This document shows, piece after piece, positions 33,504-44,908 of a stretch of DNA of 64,000 bases (position 1 is the stretch's first letter; each line of letters starts with the position of its first letter). Made by a program: the position numbers and the translations under genes. Source of the DNA: Mycolicibacterium thermoresistibile (GTDB lineage Bacteria > Actinomycetota > Actinomycetes > Mycobacteriales > Mycobacteriaceae); contig NZ_LT906483.1 in assembly GCF_900187065.1 (NCBI RefSeq), forward strand, positions 434,001 through 498,000, written 5' to 3'. The notes under the pieces were generated by a model that made no database searches, was not told the origin of the DNA, and worked only from the letters and a program-made list of their open reading frames with translations.

Positions 33504-34768
33504 CCACCGAGACCACCGAACCCCGCGTCGACCGGCCGCCGTTCGATCCGATCTGCATCTCGACCCTGGAGTTCTGGTCCAAGACCGCCGAGGAGAGGGA
33601 GCCGTACTTCAAGATCCTCCGCGATGAGCGGCCCGTCAGCTGGCACCCGCCGATCGAGGGCACCATGATGCCCCCGCCGGTGGACGGGGTGTGGGCGATC
33701 ACCCGCCATGAGGACATCGAGTACGTCAGCAAGAACCCGCAACTGTTCTGCTCGGGTCAGGGCACACAGGTCGAGGCGATCCCGCCGGAGATGCTGGTGC
33801 TGGCGGAGTCGTTCCTGTCGATGGACGGAGAGGAGCATTCCAGCCTGCGGCGCCTGATCAGTTCGGTGTTCACCCCGCGGCGGCTGTCCATCATCCGCGA
33901 TCAGGTGAACAATCAGGCCAAGCAGATCGTCGACGACTTCGTCAAGACCAAAGAGGGCGACTTCGTCGAGCAGGTCGCCAAGAAGCTGCCGATGTGGACG
34001 ATCTACGAGATGGTGGGCCTGCCGCCGGAGAAGCGCGATGAGACCACCCGCCACGCCGACGGCATGGTGTCGTGGGCCGACCCGGAGGTCGCCGCGGGCC
34101 GCGAACCCATGCAGGTGATCCTGGAATCGCTTACGGCGCTGCGGGAAACCGCCATGGAGCTGGCCGATCAGCGTCGCGCGGAACCCACCGACGATCTGAT
34201 GTCGCAGCTGGTGCAGGCGGAGGTGGACGGGCGGCGGCTCACCAATGACGAGCTCGGCGCGTTCTTCGTGCTGTTGTCGGTGGCGGGCAATGACACCACG
34301 CGGAACAGCACCTCGATCGCCACGATGGCGCTGCAGGAGTTCCCGGATCAGAAGGAGTTGCTGCTCAACGACTTCGACGGGCATATCCACACGGCCATCG
34401 AGGAGTTCGTGCGCTGGGCGACCCCGGTGATGACCTTCCGGCGCACCGTCACCGAAGACACGGTGCTACGCGGTCAGGAGCTCAAGCAGGGCGACTGGGT
34501 GCTGCTGATGTACTCGTCGGGCAACCGTGACGAGCGGGCCTTCACCGATCCGCACAAGTTTGACATCCGGCGCAAGCCGAACCCGCACGTGGCGTTCGGC
34601 GGTGGCGGACCGCACTACTGCATGGGCGCTTTCCTGGCCAAGATGCAACTCGAGGCGATGTTCCGCGAACTGCTCTTCCGCGCCCCGACCCTGCGGGTCG
34701 GCGAACCGTCGTATCTGCGCAGCAACTTCATGCGGGCCGTGAAATCGCTGCCCTACACCCTCGATTAG
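33500..34768 (+). CDS. Cytochrome P450
   Basis: This 422-residue soluble bacterial P450 should hydroxylate a hydrophobic substrate with O2 and two electrons. The I-helix motif AGNDTTRN is near residue 263, the K-helix EEFVRW follows, and the heme loop FGGGGPHYCMGAF places Cys374 as thiolate ligand. The long N-terminal part and MMPPPVDGVWAITRHEDI resemble mycobacterial P450s of the steroid/fatty-acid-oxidising clades, but I cannot assign a CYP number. Partner proteins are encoded downstream: a 3Fe-4S ferredoxin at 36968 and an FprB-type reductase at 37178. RBS: CAGGAGGCAGC. Confidence 0.95.
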   Translation: MTTETTEPRVDRPPFDPICISTLEFWSKTAEEREPYFKILRDERPVSWHPPIEGTMMPPPVDGVWAITRHEDIEYVSKNPQLFCSGQGTQVEAIPPEMLVLAESFLSMDGEEHSSLRRLISSVFTPRRLSIIRDQVNNQAKQIVDDFVKTKEGDFVEQVAKKLPMWTIYEMVGLPPEKRDETTRHADGMVSWADPEVAAGREPMQVILESLTALRETAMELADQRRAEPTDDLMSQLVQAEVDGRRLTNDELGAFFVLLSVAGNDTTRNSTSIATMALQEFPDQKELLLNDFDGHIHTAIEEFVRWATPVMTFRRTVTEDTVLRGQELKQGDWVLLMYSSGNRDERAFTDPHKFDIRRKPNPHVAFGGGGPHYCMGAFLAKMQLEAMFRELLFRAPTLRVGEPSYLRSNFMRAVKSLPYTLD

Positions 34769-34778
34769 GAGTTCATCG

Positions 34779-35570
34779 ATGTCTGAATTCACCAATAGGC
34801 GCTATGTCGTCACCGGGGCGGCGTCGGGAATCGGTGACGCGACCGCTCGCAAGCTGCTTGCCGCGGGTGCGGAGGTCACTTCCATGGACCGCAATCCGCC
34901 GAGCGCCCCGGTCAGCAGGCATATCGAGGTGGACCTGGCGAACCCGCGCAGCATCGACGCGGCCGTGGAACAGCTCGAGGGCAGCTACGACGGGCTGATG
35001 AACATCGCCGGAATTCCCGGCACCGCACCGGGTGAGACGGTGCTGGCGGTCAACAGCCTCGCGGTACGCCACCTGACCGAGGCGTTTCTCGACCGGCTCA
35101 ACAGCGGGGGCACGGTGACCACGGTGTCCTCGACCGCGGGCTTCGGCTGGCCCGAGCGACTCGAAGCGATCCGTGACCTGCTGGCCACCGAGTCGTTCGA
35201 AGACGGTGCCCGCTGGTTCAAGGAGCATCCGCAGCAGGGCAACGCCTACAACTTCTCCAAAGAGGTCACCACCGTCTACACCATGACGATGGGCCTGACC
35301 GCGGCACAGCGGGGAATCCGCATCAACGCGGTGCTGCCCGGTCCGGTCGAGACGCCGATCCTCGCCGATTTCGAGGAGTCGATGGGCAAGGACACCCTCG
35401 ACGGGGTCAAGGCGCTGCTGGGGCGGCACGCCAGCCCCGACGACATCGCCGATGTGGTGGTGTTCCTGGCATCCGATGCCGCCCGGTGGATCAACGGACA
35501 AGCGGTCGCGGTCGACGGCGGAATCACCGGAGCGGTCGCTTCCGGTGTCGTGCCTAAACCCGAATTCTAG
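34779..35570 (+). CDS. SDR family oxidoreductase
   Basis: This 263-residue SDR with TGAASGIGDAT at the N-terminus has a variant NIAG where NNAG is usual, and an active site YNFSKE. The short, interrupted middle region (GWPERLEAIRDLLATESF) resembles 3-alpha-hydroxysteroid and coniferyl-alcohol dehydrogenase relatives. It probably oxidises an alcohol made by the P450. The ATG at 34779 follows TTAGGAGTTC. The gene lies 10 bp from the P450 and 9 bp from the aldehyde dehydrogenase, consistent with a stepwise alcohol-to-acid oxidation unit. Confidence 0.88.
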   Translation: MSEFTNRRYVVTGAASGIGDATARKLLAAGAEVTSMDRNPPSAPVSRHIEVDLANPRSIDAAVEQLEGSYDGLMNIAGIPGTAPGETVLAVNSLAVRHLTEAFLDRLNSGGTVTTVSSTAGFGWPERLEAIRDLLATESFEDGARWFKEHPQQGNAYNFSKEVTTVYTMTMGLTAAQRGIRINAVLPGPVETPILADFEESMGKDTLDGVKALLGRHASPDDIADVVVFLASDAARWINGQAVAVDGGITGAVASGVVPKPEF

Positions 35571-35579
35571 AGGGATGCG

Positions 35580-36968
35580 ATGACTATCAGTATTGAAAGC
35601 CGCAACTCCCCGACAACCGGGGTGCGGGATCAGCTGCACGAGGTGTTCGCCACCGGCCGCACCAAGCCGTTGCGGTGGCGACTGGCCCAGCTGGCCGGGA
35701 TCGAACGGCTGTGCCGGGAGCAGGAAGCCGCCATCGCCGAGGCGCTGGAACACGATCTGGGCCGGTCGGCGGTCGAAGCCTGGCTCGGTGATATCGCCTC
35801 CACCGTCGCCGAGGCCGGCTACGCGCGCAGGCACCTCAAGAAGTGGATGCGCCGCAAGCGGGTGAGCCTGCCGCTGGCCCAACGGCCCGGTCGCGGCTGG
35901 GTGCAATACGATCCCCTCGGGGTCGTCCTGATCATCGGGCCGTGGAACTATCCGCTCTACCTGTCGCTGGGACCCTTGGTCGCGGCCGTCGCAGCGGGCA
36001 ACTGCGCGGTGATCAAACCGTCCGAACTGGCGCCGGCCACCTCGGCGCTGTTGGCCCGCCTGGTGCCGCGCTACCTGGACGGGGACGCGATCAAGGTGGT
36101 CGAGGGTGACGCACAGACCACCCAGGACCTGTTGGCGCAGGGATTCGATCACGCGTTGTTCACCGGTGGTACCGAGGTCGGACGCAAGATCATGGCCGCC
36201 GCGGCGCCCACCCTGACACCGGTCACCCTTGAACTCGGCGGGAAGAGCCCGGTGATCGTCACCGCCGACGCCGATCTCGATGTGGCGGCCCGACGCATCG
36301 CCTGGGTCAAGTTGATGAACTCGGGGCAGACCTGCATCGCCCCCGACTATGTCCTCGTCGACCGCTCGGTCCGAGATGCGCTGGTCACCAAGATCGTCGA
36401 TACCGTAAAGGCCTTCCGCGCCGGGGAATCACCGTCGCTGCGCATTGTCAACGAGCGTCAGTTCGACCGGCTGGCCTCGCTGATCGCCACCACGAGCGGC
36501 CGGATCGTCTCCGGCGGCGGCACAGACCGGGCGCGGTTGCGTATCGAGCCGACGGTGATCGTCGATCCGGTGCCGACCGACCCGGTCATGGCCGAGGAGA
36601 TCTTCGGACCGATCCTCCCGGTGCTGACCATCGAATCCGCCGATGCCGCGGTGAAATTCGTCAACGACCGGCCGAAACCACTGGCGATGTACGTGTTCAC
36701 CAAGTCGACCCAAACCGGTCGCCGGCTGATCGACGCGATCCCGTCGGGTGGTGCGGTGATCAACCATCTCGCGATGCACTGTCTGGTGCCGCAACTGCCC
36801 TTCGGCGGCGTCGGAGACAGCGGAATGGGCGCCTACCACGGTCGGTGGGGCTTCGAAGCGCTCAGCCACCGCCGCGCGGTGCTCGCCAAGCCGAGCCGGC
36901 CCGACCCGTCGCTGGTGTACCCGCCCTACACCGAGCGGGCGCTCAAACTCATGCGGAGGATGTTCTGA
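35580..36968 (+). CDS. Aldehyde dehydrogenase family protein
   Basis: This 462-residue NAD(P)-dependent aldehyde dehydrogenase has the general-base Glu in LELGGKSP near residue 217 and the nucleophilic Cys in NSGQTCIAPDYV near 251. IIGPWNYPLYLSLGP is the class 3-like N-terminal segment. A hydrophobic C-terminal tail (YTERALKLMRRMF) is typical of the class 3/coniferyl-aldehyde group, which favours lipophilic aldehydes. The ATG at 35580 follows AGAGGGATGCG. The stop shares one base with the ferredoxin ATG (TGATG), so the two are coupled. Confidence 0.92.
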   Translation: MTISIESRNSPTTGVRDQLHEVFATGRTKPLRWRLAQLAGIERLCREQEAAIAEALEHDLGRSAVEAWLGDIASTVAEAGYARRHLKKWMRRKRVSLPLAQRPGRGWVQYDPLGVVLIIGPWNYPLYLSLGPLVAAVAAGNCAVIKPSELAPATSALLARLVPRYLDGDAIKVVEGDAQTTQDLLAQGFDHALFTGGTEVGRKIMAAAAPTLTPVTLELGGKSPVIVTADADLDVAARRIAWVKLMNSGQTCIAPDYVLVDRSVRDALVTKIVDTVKAFRAGESPSLRIVNERQFDRLASLIATTSGRIVSGGGTDRARLRIEPTVIVDPVPTDPVMAEEIFGPILPVLTIESADAAVKFVNDRPKPLAMYVFTKSTQTGRRLIDAIPSGGAVINHLAMHCLVPQLPFGGVGDSGMGAYHGRWGFEALSHRRAVLAKPSRPDPSLVYPPYTERALKLMRRMF

Positions 36969-37162
36969 TGGCAGTGCGGGTGGATCTCAGCAAATGCACC
37001 GGGATCGGGTTGTGCGAGGTCACCGCCCCGACGGTGTTCCAGATCGGTGACGACGGCCAATCCCGGGTCATCAAAGACAACCTGGACGCCGAGGAACGAG
37101 CGGCCGTCGAAGAGGCGATCTCCAACTGCCCGACCCGCGCCCTCTCGATGGACGCGTCCTGA
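36968..37162 (+). CDS. [3Fe-4S] ferredoxin, P450 partner type
   Basis: This 64-residue protein has Cys10, Cys16 and Cys54 (KCTGIGLC and NCP), with Gly13 where a fourth ligand would sit in a 4Fe-4S cluster, so a 3Fe-4S cluster is expected. Ferredoxins of this kind donate electrons to mycobacterial P450s. It lies in the same operon as the P450 at 33500 and directly before the reductase. ATG 36968 shares a base with the previous stop; a longer frame from 36845 is a shadow of the aldehyde dehydrogenase. Confidence 0.92.
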   Translation: MAVRVDLSKCTGIGLCEVTAPTVFQIGDDGQSRVIKDNLDAEERAAVEEAISNCPTRALSMDAS

Positions 37163-37177
37163 CGAAAACGAGGATCA

Positions 37178-38782
37178 GTGGCCTTCGTCATCACCCAGAA
37201 CTGCTGCAACGACGGCAGTTGCGTACCGGTCTGCCCGGTCGACTGTATCCGGCCTGTGCCGTCAGCCGAGGGCAACGAGTCGACCATGCTCTACATCGAT
37301 CCCGCGTCATGCGTGGATTGTGGTGCGTGCGAGGCTGAATGCCCAGTGGGGGCCATCTATCACGAAGATGACCTCCCGACCGGGCAATCGGTCTTCCGGG
37401 ACATCAATGCGGAGTACTTCGTCAGCCGGCCGTTGGCCGTGCGGGCGATGAGTTCGGAGGAGCCCCGCGACCGGGTGGCGGCGGGAGCTCTGCGGGTCGC
37501 CATCGTGGGCAGCGGCCCCGCGGCCTGCTATGCGGCGGCCGAGCTCATACGGACTCCCGGCGTCGAGGTGAACATGTTCGAACGGTTGCCGACGCCGTTC
37601 GGGCTGATCCGGTCCGGTGTGGCGCCCGATCACCAGCGCACCAAGGGGGTCGTGTCGGTGTTCGAACCGGCGCTGACCCATCCGGATCTACGGCTCTACC
37701 TCAATGTGACGGTGGGTGAGGATATCTCGCATACCGAACTACTCGACCGCCACCATGCGGTGATCTATGCTGTCGGGGCGTCGTCGAGCCGTGAACTCGG
37801 CATCCCGGGGGAGGACCTGCCCGGCAGTCACGCGGCCGCGGAGGTCGTGGGCTGGTACAACGGTCACCCCGACCACGTCGACGACGCCATCGATCTGTCG
37901 TCGCGGCGTGCGGTGATCATCGGCAACGGTAATGTCGCGCTGGACGTCGCCCGGGTACTGCTCAGTGATCCCGGGCAGTTGGCCGGCACCGACATCGCCG
38001 ATCACGCACTCCGTCGACTCGCCGACAGCGGGATCGAGGAAGTCGTCGTGATCGGTCGCCGCGGAGTGGGCGACGCCGCGTTCACCCTCGGGGAATTCCT
38101 TGCGGTGGGCGAACTGGACGGTGTGGACATCGTGATCGACGGCGATGTCGGTGATCGGCGGGACGGCGACTTCGAGAGTGCGCTCAAATACGATGTCGCC
38201 GAACGTTATCGGCAGCGTGCACGGAGCATTGGCAACAAGCGACTGGTGTTCCTGTTCGGGGTGACGCCGGTCGAGATCGTCGGATCCGAACGCGTGGAAG
38301 GGGTACGTGTCGACCCCACCCGGTCCGGAAACGGTTCGTTCGGGCGGATCATCGACACCGGTCTGGTCCTCCGGTCGATCGGATACCGCGGCACACCGGT
38401 TCCGGGTCTGCCGTTCGACACCGAGCGAGAAGTGGTGCCCAACGAGGGCGGCCGGGTGGTCGAGGCGGGTCGCACGGTGCCCGGGGTGTACGTCACCGGT
38501 TGGATCAAGCGTGGTCCGCGCGGTTTCATCGGATCCAACCGAACCTGCGCGCAGGAGACGGTCGGCCTGCTCCTGGCGGATCACCGCAGTGGATTACTGT
38601 CCGACCCGACCGCTGCCGGTACCGACATCGAGGCATTGTTGCGCCGGCGCGGCACCGTACCCGTCGACTGGTCCGGCTGGCGGCGGATAGACGAGGCCGA
38701 GCGCCGGCGGGGCCGGGAATCCGGCCGGCCCCGGGTGAAGTACGTCGCCCGGTCCGAATTGATCGGAGCGGCACAGCGGTAG
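37178..38782 (+). CDS. fprB: FprB-type ferredoxin/ferredoxin-NADP reductase
   Basis: The 534-residue product joins an N-terminal ferredoxin with two iron-sulphur clusters (Cys9, Cys15, Cys19, Cys23 and Cys45, Cys48, Cys51, Cys55 regions) to an adrenodoxin-reductase-like part. The FAD motif VGSGPAACYAAAEL is near residue 110 and the NADPH motif IIGNGNVALDVAR near 247. This layout matches mycobacterial FprB. It should pass electrons from NADPH to the neighbouring ferredoxin and then to the P450; supply to the Rieske dioxygenase is also possible. The start is GTG 37178. It is the last gene of its operon and is followed by a strong hairpin. Confidence 0.9.
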   Translation: MAFVITQNCCNDGSCVPVCPVDCIRPVPSAEGNESTMLYIDPASCVDCGACEAECPVGAIYHEDDLPTGQSVFRDINAEYFVSRPLAVRAMSSEEPRDRVAAGALRVAIVGSGPAACYAAAELIRTPGVEVNMFERLPTPFGLIRSGVAPDHQRTKGVVSVFEPALTHPDLRLYLNVTVGEDISHTELLDRHHAVIYAVGASSSRELGIPGEDLPGSHAAAEVVGWYNGHPDHVDDAIDLSSRRAVIIGNGNVALDVARVLLSDPGQLAGTDIADHALRRLADSGIEEVVVIGRRGVGDAAFTLGEFLAVGELDGVDIVIDGDVGDRRDGDFESALKYDVAERYRQRARSIGNKRLVFLFGVTPVEIVGSERVEGVRVDPTRSGNGSFGRIIDTGLVLRSIGYRGTPVPGLPFDTEREVVPNEGGRVVEAGRTVPGVYVTGWIKRGPRGFIGSNRTCAQETVGLLLADHRSGLLSDPTAAGTDIEALLRRRGTVPVDWSGWRRIDEAERRRGRESGRPRVKYVARSELIGAAQR

Positions 38783-38796
38783 CCGAACCGATACAG

Positions 38797-38837
38797 CGAA
38801 AGTGGCGGCCGTTCTTGTCGAACGGCCGCCACTTTCG
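38797..38837. terminator. Strong bidirectional terminator, perfect 18-bp stem
   Basis: The 18 bases at 38797-38814 pair perfectly with 38820-38837 around the loop TTGTC. It separates the convergent FprB and SnoaL-like genes. The arms begin CGAAAGTGG and end CCACTTTCG. Read on the plus strand it is followed by ATTTCC. Confidence 0.85.
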
Positions 38838-38873
38838 ATTTCCGCTGTCGGATCGGTGATCCCGTTCGACGGA

Positions 38874-39323
38874 TCAGCCGATCGGCACCTTGGCCTGATC
38901 GAGTACGGTGGCCAGATCCCAGTAGTCCTCATGGGAGGTCAGCTTGCCCGCCGGGTCGTACCTGCACACCGCGACACCGGGAACGCTGAAGTGGGTTCCG
39001 GTCGCATCGATGAGTTTCCCTGACCGGAGACGCAATGGTCCGTCGAAGCTTCCACTCCACACCCAGTGGGCAACCAGGCGACCGTCGCAGGCATGGGTCT
39101 CGCCGAACTCGATCACCGTGTCCGAGGTGAACTTGAGCATGTACCTGTGGAACCGGGCGATGCCCTCGGGTCCCTGATAAGTCCCGCCCATGGCGACATC
39201 GGTGTAGACCCCGTTCGGCGCGAAGAACTGCACCAGGACTTGCGGATCCGACGTCCAGGCGGCTGAGTATGCCGCGGCGAAGCCCGATTCGGTGGGATGC
39301 GGTGTCGGGTTGGGTGTGGTCAT
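38874..39323 (-). CDS. SnoaL/NTF2-like protein
   Basis: This 149-residue single-domain NTF2-like protein has a predicted cone-shaped fold, with the segments FFAPNGVYTDVAMGG, ARFHRYML, WSGSFDGP and SHEDYWDL. Members act as isomerases, dehydratases or binding proteins on hydrophobic substrates. The residue set does not identify a reaction. ATG 39323 follows AAGGAGAGCG, a strong site, so the longer frame from 39449 is rejected. It is divergent from the kinase-like gene at 39489. Confidence 0.82.
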   Translation of the reverse strand: MTTPNPTPHPTESGFAAAYSAAWTSDPQVLVQFFAPNGVYTDVAMGGTYQGPEGIARFHRYMLKFTSDTVIEFGETHACDGRLVAHWVWSGSFDGPLRLRSGKLIDATGTHFSVPGVAVCRYDPAGKLTSHEDYWDLATVLDQAKVPIG

Positions 39324-39460
39324 CGCTCTCCTTCCTGGATACGCGGATTCGAGCCCGCGACGTAACTTACAGACCATTAAAAAGATGAGTCCTGTTCCAC
39401 TCAGGGGGCATGACTCCTGCAGAAAATGCGTCAGCTTGTTAGTATGCAAGGAATTTACTC

Positions 39461-39469
39461 TAGATTAGA
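39461..39469 (+). promoter_or_regulatory. TAGATTAGA motif, promoter or operator of the kinase-like gene
   Basis: This is identical to the motif at 5965-5973. TAGATT fits a -10 element with transcription starting near 39474, giving a 15-base leader with GAGGCGG as ribosome-binding site. It may also be bound by a TetR encoded in the locus. Confidence 0.4.
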
Positions 39470-39488
39470 GAACGTGCGAGGCGGTTTG

Positions 39489-40610
39489 ATGGAAAAGCGG
39501 CGCGCTCTCGGCCCGACGACCGCGGACGAGGTGACCGCGGAATGGCTGACCGGATGTCTGCGGGCAGCCGGCCACGACGTGGACGTGTTGAATTTCCGCG
39601 GTGAGCCGATCGGCAACGGCATGATGGCCGCGGCGCAGCGGTTGACGCTGACCCTTTCCGGAGACGACGAGTCCGCACCGAAGACCTTGGTGCTCAAGTA
39701 TGCAACGGAAGGTGCGGCAAGCCGGCACACCGGGCGGCGCGGGTTCGGCTTCCCGAACCGTCCAGGCTTCTACGAGCAGGAAGTCCGCTTCTACCGGGAT
39801 TTCGCGGCAAGGTTGGACGTCAGGGTGCCGAAGAGCTATGCGGAGTGGATCGCGCCCGAGGGTGATCGGTTCGTCCTACTGCTCGAAGACATCGTCCCCG
39901 CGAGCCCCGGCGACGAGTTCGCGACCCCGCAACCGGCTGAACTCCACGGTGCGATGGTCAATCTCGCCGGACTGCATGCCCCGCTCTGGAACGGGCCGTT
40001 CCCGCCCGGCGACAACCTGCTCAAGCCGCCGTCTGCGGTGGAGGGTGCCCGTTATCAGCGGATTACGCAACGAAATATCGACCACTTCCGCAACGTGATG
40101 GCCGTGGAACCCGGCAGCGCGACAGATCGCGTTCTCGGCAGGTTCGTCGAGCGCGCCGATCGCTGGTGGGTGGCGGCCGGGCGTCCGCACGGCCTCGTGC
40201 ACGGTGACTACCGGCCGGACAACATGCTGTTCCCGGTGCACGATGGTGCCCGTCCGGTCGTGGTGGACTGGCAGACGGTGTCAGTGGCCCACACCGGCCG
40301 GGATCTCGGCGGGTTCCTCGGCGCCTCGACTCCCACCGAGGTGCGCCGGGAACACGAACATGAACTGCTGCGCACCTACCACCGTCGGTTGATCCAGTTG
40401 GGTGTGCAGGGCTACTCGGAGGAGGATTGCCGCTCGGATCTGCGGTTGGGGGTCTTCCACGGATTGCAGAACACCGTGGCGATCGCGCGCGCAGTGGACA
40501 TGAACGACCGCGGCTGGCAGCTGGTCAGGACCTGGCTGGACCGGCTGCTGGCGGCTTTCGACGATCTCGACTCACTCGATGCCCTCGACGAATTGGAGGC
40601 ACTGTCATGA
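39489..40610 (+). CDS. Kinase-like phosphotransferase (APH/EcKL superfamily), copy B
   Basis: This 373-residue paralogue of the protein at 25629-26708 has a complete catalytic loop, VHGDYRPDNMLF, and metal loop VVDWQTV. It shares DLGGFLGAS, TYHRRLIQLGVQGYS and LGVFHGLQN with the ecdysteroid-kinase-like branch. LLLEDI is the hinge to the ATP site. ATP-dependent phosphorylation of a hydroxylated lipid is suggested by fold but not shown. The start is ATG 39489 after GAGGCGG. The stop overlaps the DUF7064-type gene by 4 bp, so the two are probably functionally linked. Confidence 0.84.
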   Translation: MEKRRALGPTTADEVTAEWLTGCLRAAGHDVDVLNFRGEPIGNGMMAAAQRLTLTLSGDDESAPKTLVLKYATEGAASRHTGRRGFGFPNRPGFYEQEVRFYRDFAARLDVRVPKSYAEWIAPEGDRFVLLLEDIVPASPGDEFATPQPAELHGAMVNLAGLHAPLWNGPFPPGDNLLKPPSAVEGARYQRITQRNIDHFRNVMAVEPGSATDRVLGRFVERADRWWVAAGRPHGLVHGDYRPDNMLFPVHDGARPVVVDWQTVSVAHTGRDLGGFLGASTPTEVRREHEHELLRTYHRRLIQLGVQGYSEEDCRSDLRLGVFHGLQNTVAIARAVDMNDRGWQLVRTWLDRLLAAFDDLDSLDALDELEALS

Positions 40611-41755
40611 ATCGGCGGCCACCGCAACTCACCGATGCCGATGAACTGATGATTCATCAACATGTCGGGACCTTCGCCGAGGTGGCGACCACCGATCCTG
40701 CATGGACCGAACGCGTTTTTGGAAGCGCGGGCGATACCAGTGGAGAACTGCACGTGGGGTTCGGGATGGGCCGCTACCTGAACCGCAACGTGTTCGACGG
40801 ATTCGGCATGGTCACGATCGGAAAAACCCAGTACACCGTGCGGGGCAGTCGGCGCCTCTATCCGGACCCGACGGTCACGGCGGTGGGGCCGTTGCGCTAC
40901 GAGGTCGTCGAACCGCTCTCGGCGGTGCGCTGCATCCTCGAACCCAACGATGTGCAGCCGATCGCATTCGACCTGACATTGTACGGACACACCCAGCCGT
41001 TGACCGAGCGCAACACGGTGGTCCGTGGTTACCGAACCACCGACGACGTCACCCGGTTCATCCAGACCGGCTCAGCCGAGGGCCGCATCGAGGTGGCCGG
41101 CGAGGTTTATGAGTTGAGCCGGTCGTCGTCCTTCCAGGTGCGGGACCACTCCTGGGGTATTCGCCCGCACGTCGGTCCGCCGCCGGCCGACGCCAAACAG
41201 CACGAGATCGGTGCGGAGACGAACTTCCGGATGGTCTGGGCGCCGGGACTGCTCCACGGCGCCGACGGCGAATACGCCGTACACCTCTCGCACTGGATCA
41301 GCGAAGGCCCGAACGGCACCGTGGTCGAGGACAACACCCGGATCGTTCGACAGGAAGGCACTCAGGTGGCGGCGGTGAACACCGTGATGCAGCACAGATT
41401 CGATCCGTCGTCGGAGCGCCTGCTCGAAGTCACATTCGACTGCGAGATGGCCGACGGCACCGAGCGGCGGTTCGTCGTCGAACCGATCGGGGTCGCGGCA
41501 GCGTGCCTGGGACCGGGCCTCTACTATGGCTGGAAGGGCCACTACCACGGCGAAGACCGCGGCAGGCTGGTCGTTGACGGTGAGTGCATCGACGACATCG
41601 AGGAACCGGATCTGCAACCGGAGTTGCATCAGCTGCGCCAGACTTTGGCACGGGTCACCGATGAGGTAACCGGCGAATCCGGTTGGTGCGGTCTGCAGTC
41701 GGAGGCGGTGGGGCGCTTCCCGGAACTGGGGCTGGCCATTCGCACGTATCGCTGA
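40607..41755 (+). CDS. DUF7064/hydroxyneurosporene-synthase-like protein (copy 2)
   Basis: This 382-residue soluble protein has the segment FQVRDHSWGIRP, the same motif as the copy at 20334, and a long N-terminal beta-rich part (YTVRGSRRLYPDP). GLYYGWKGHYHGEDRG is another conserved block. No catalytic residues can be assigned. Translational coupling to a kinase-like gene (ATGA overlap) suggests that it handles the substrate or product of that enzyme. The longer frame from 40427 overlaps the kinase and is rejected. I have moderate confidence in the family and none in a function. Confidence 0.7.
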   Translation: MNRRPPQLTDADELMIHQHVGTFAEVATTDPAWTERVFGSAGDTSGELHVGFGMGRYLNRNVFDGFGMVTIGKTQYTVRGSRRLYPDPTVTAVGPLRYEVVEPLSAVRCILEPNDVQPIAFDLTLYGHTQPLTERNTVVRGYRTTDDVTRFIQTGSAEGRIEVAGEVYELSRSSSFQVRDHSWGIRPHVGPPPADAKQHEIGAETNFRMVWAPGLLHGADGEYAVHLSHWISEGPNGTVVEDNTRIVRQEGTQVAAVNTVMQHRFDPSSERLLEVTFDCEMADGTERRFVVEPIGVAAACLGPGLYYGWKGHYHGEDRGRLVVDGECIDDIEEPDLQPELHQLRQTLARVTDEVTGESGWCGLQSEAVGRFPELGLAIRTYR

Positions 41756-41803
41756 GCCATCCGAGCGCTCGCACACCGCGGACGGCACGTAACCACCCAA
41801 TTC

Positions 41804-41833
41804 CCTAATGGAAACGAGAAAACAGCTGTTAGG
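41804..41833 (+). promoter_or_regulatory. Inverted repeats in front of the ACAD11-type kinase gene
   Basis: CCTAA at 41804-41808 pairs with TTAGG at 41829-41833, and AACAGCTGTT at 41821-41830 is a perfect 10-bp palindrome. The right arm contains the AGGAG ribosome-binding site, so protein binding here would block translation or transcription start. Confidence 0.35.
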
Positions 41834-41839
41834 AGTGCC

Positions 41840-44834
<2,995 letters not shown>

Positions 44835-44859
44835 CCGGCGGGTCGGCGGATGAGACGGA

Positions 44860-44895
44860 CCGGGCCCCGATCTCAGCCTGGAGATCAGGGCCCGG
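44860..44895. terminator. Bidirectional terminator hairpin
   Basis: 15 bases at 44860-44874 pair with 44881-44895 with one mismatch around a 6-base loop. CCCTTTC follows on the plus strand. It lies between the convergent genes ending at 44834 and 44909. Confidence 0.8.
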
Positions 44896-44908
44896 CCCTT
44901 TCGGTCGG

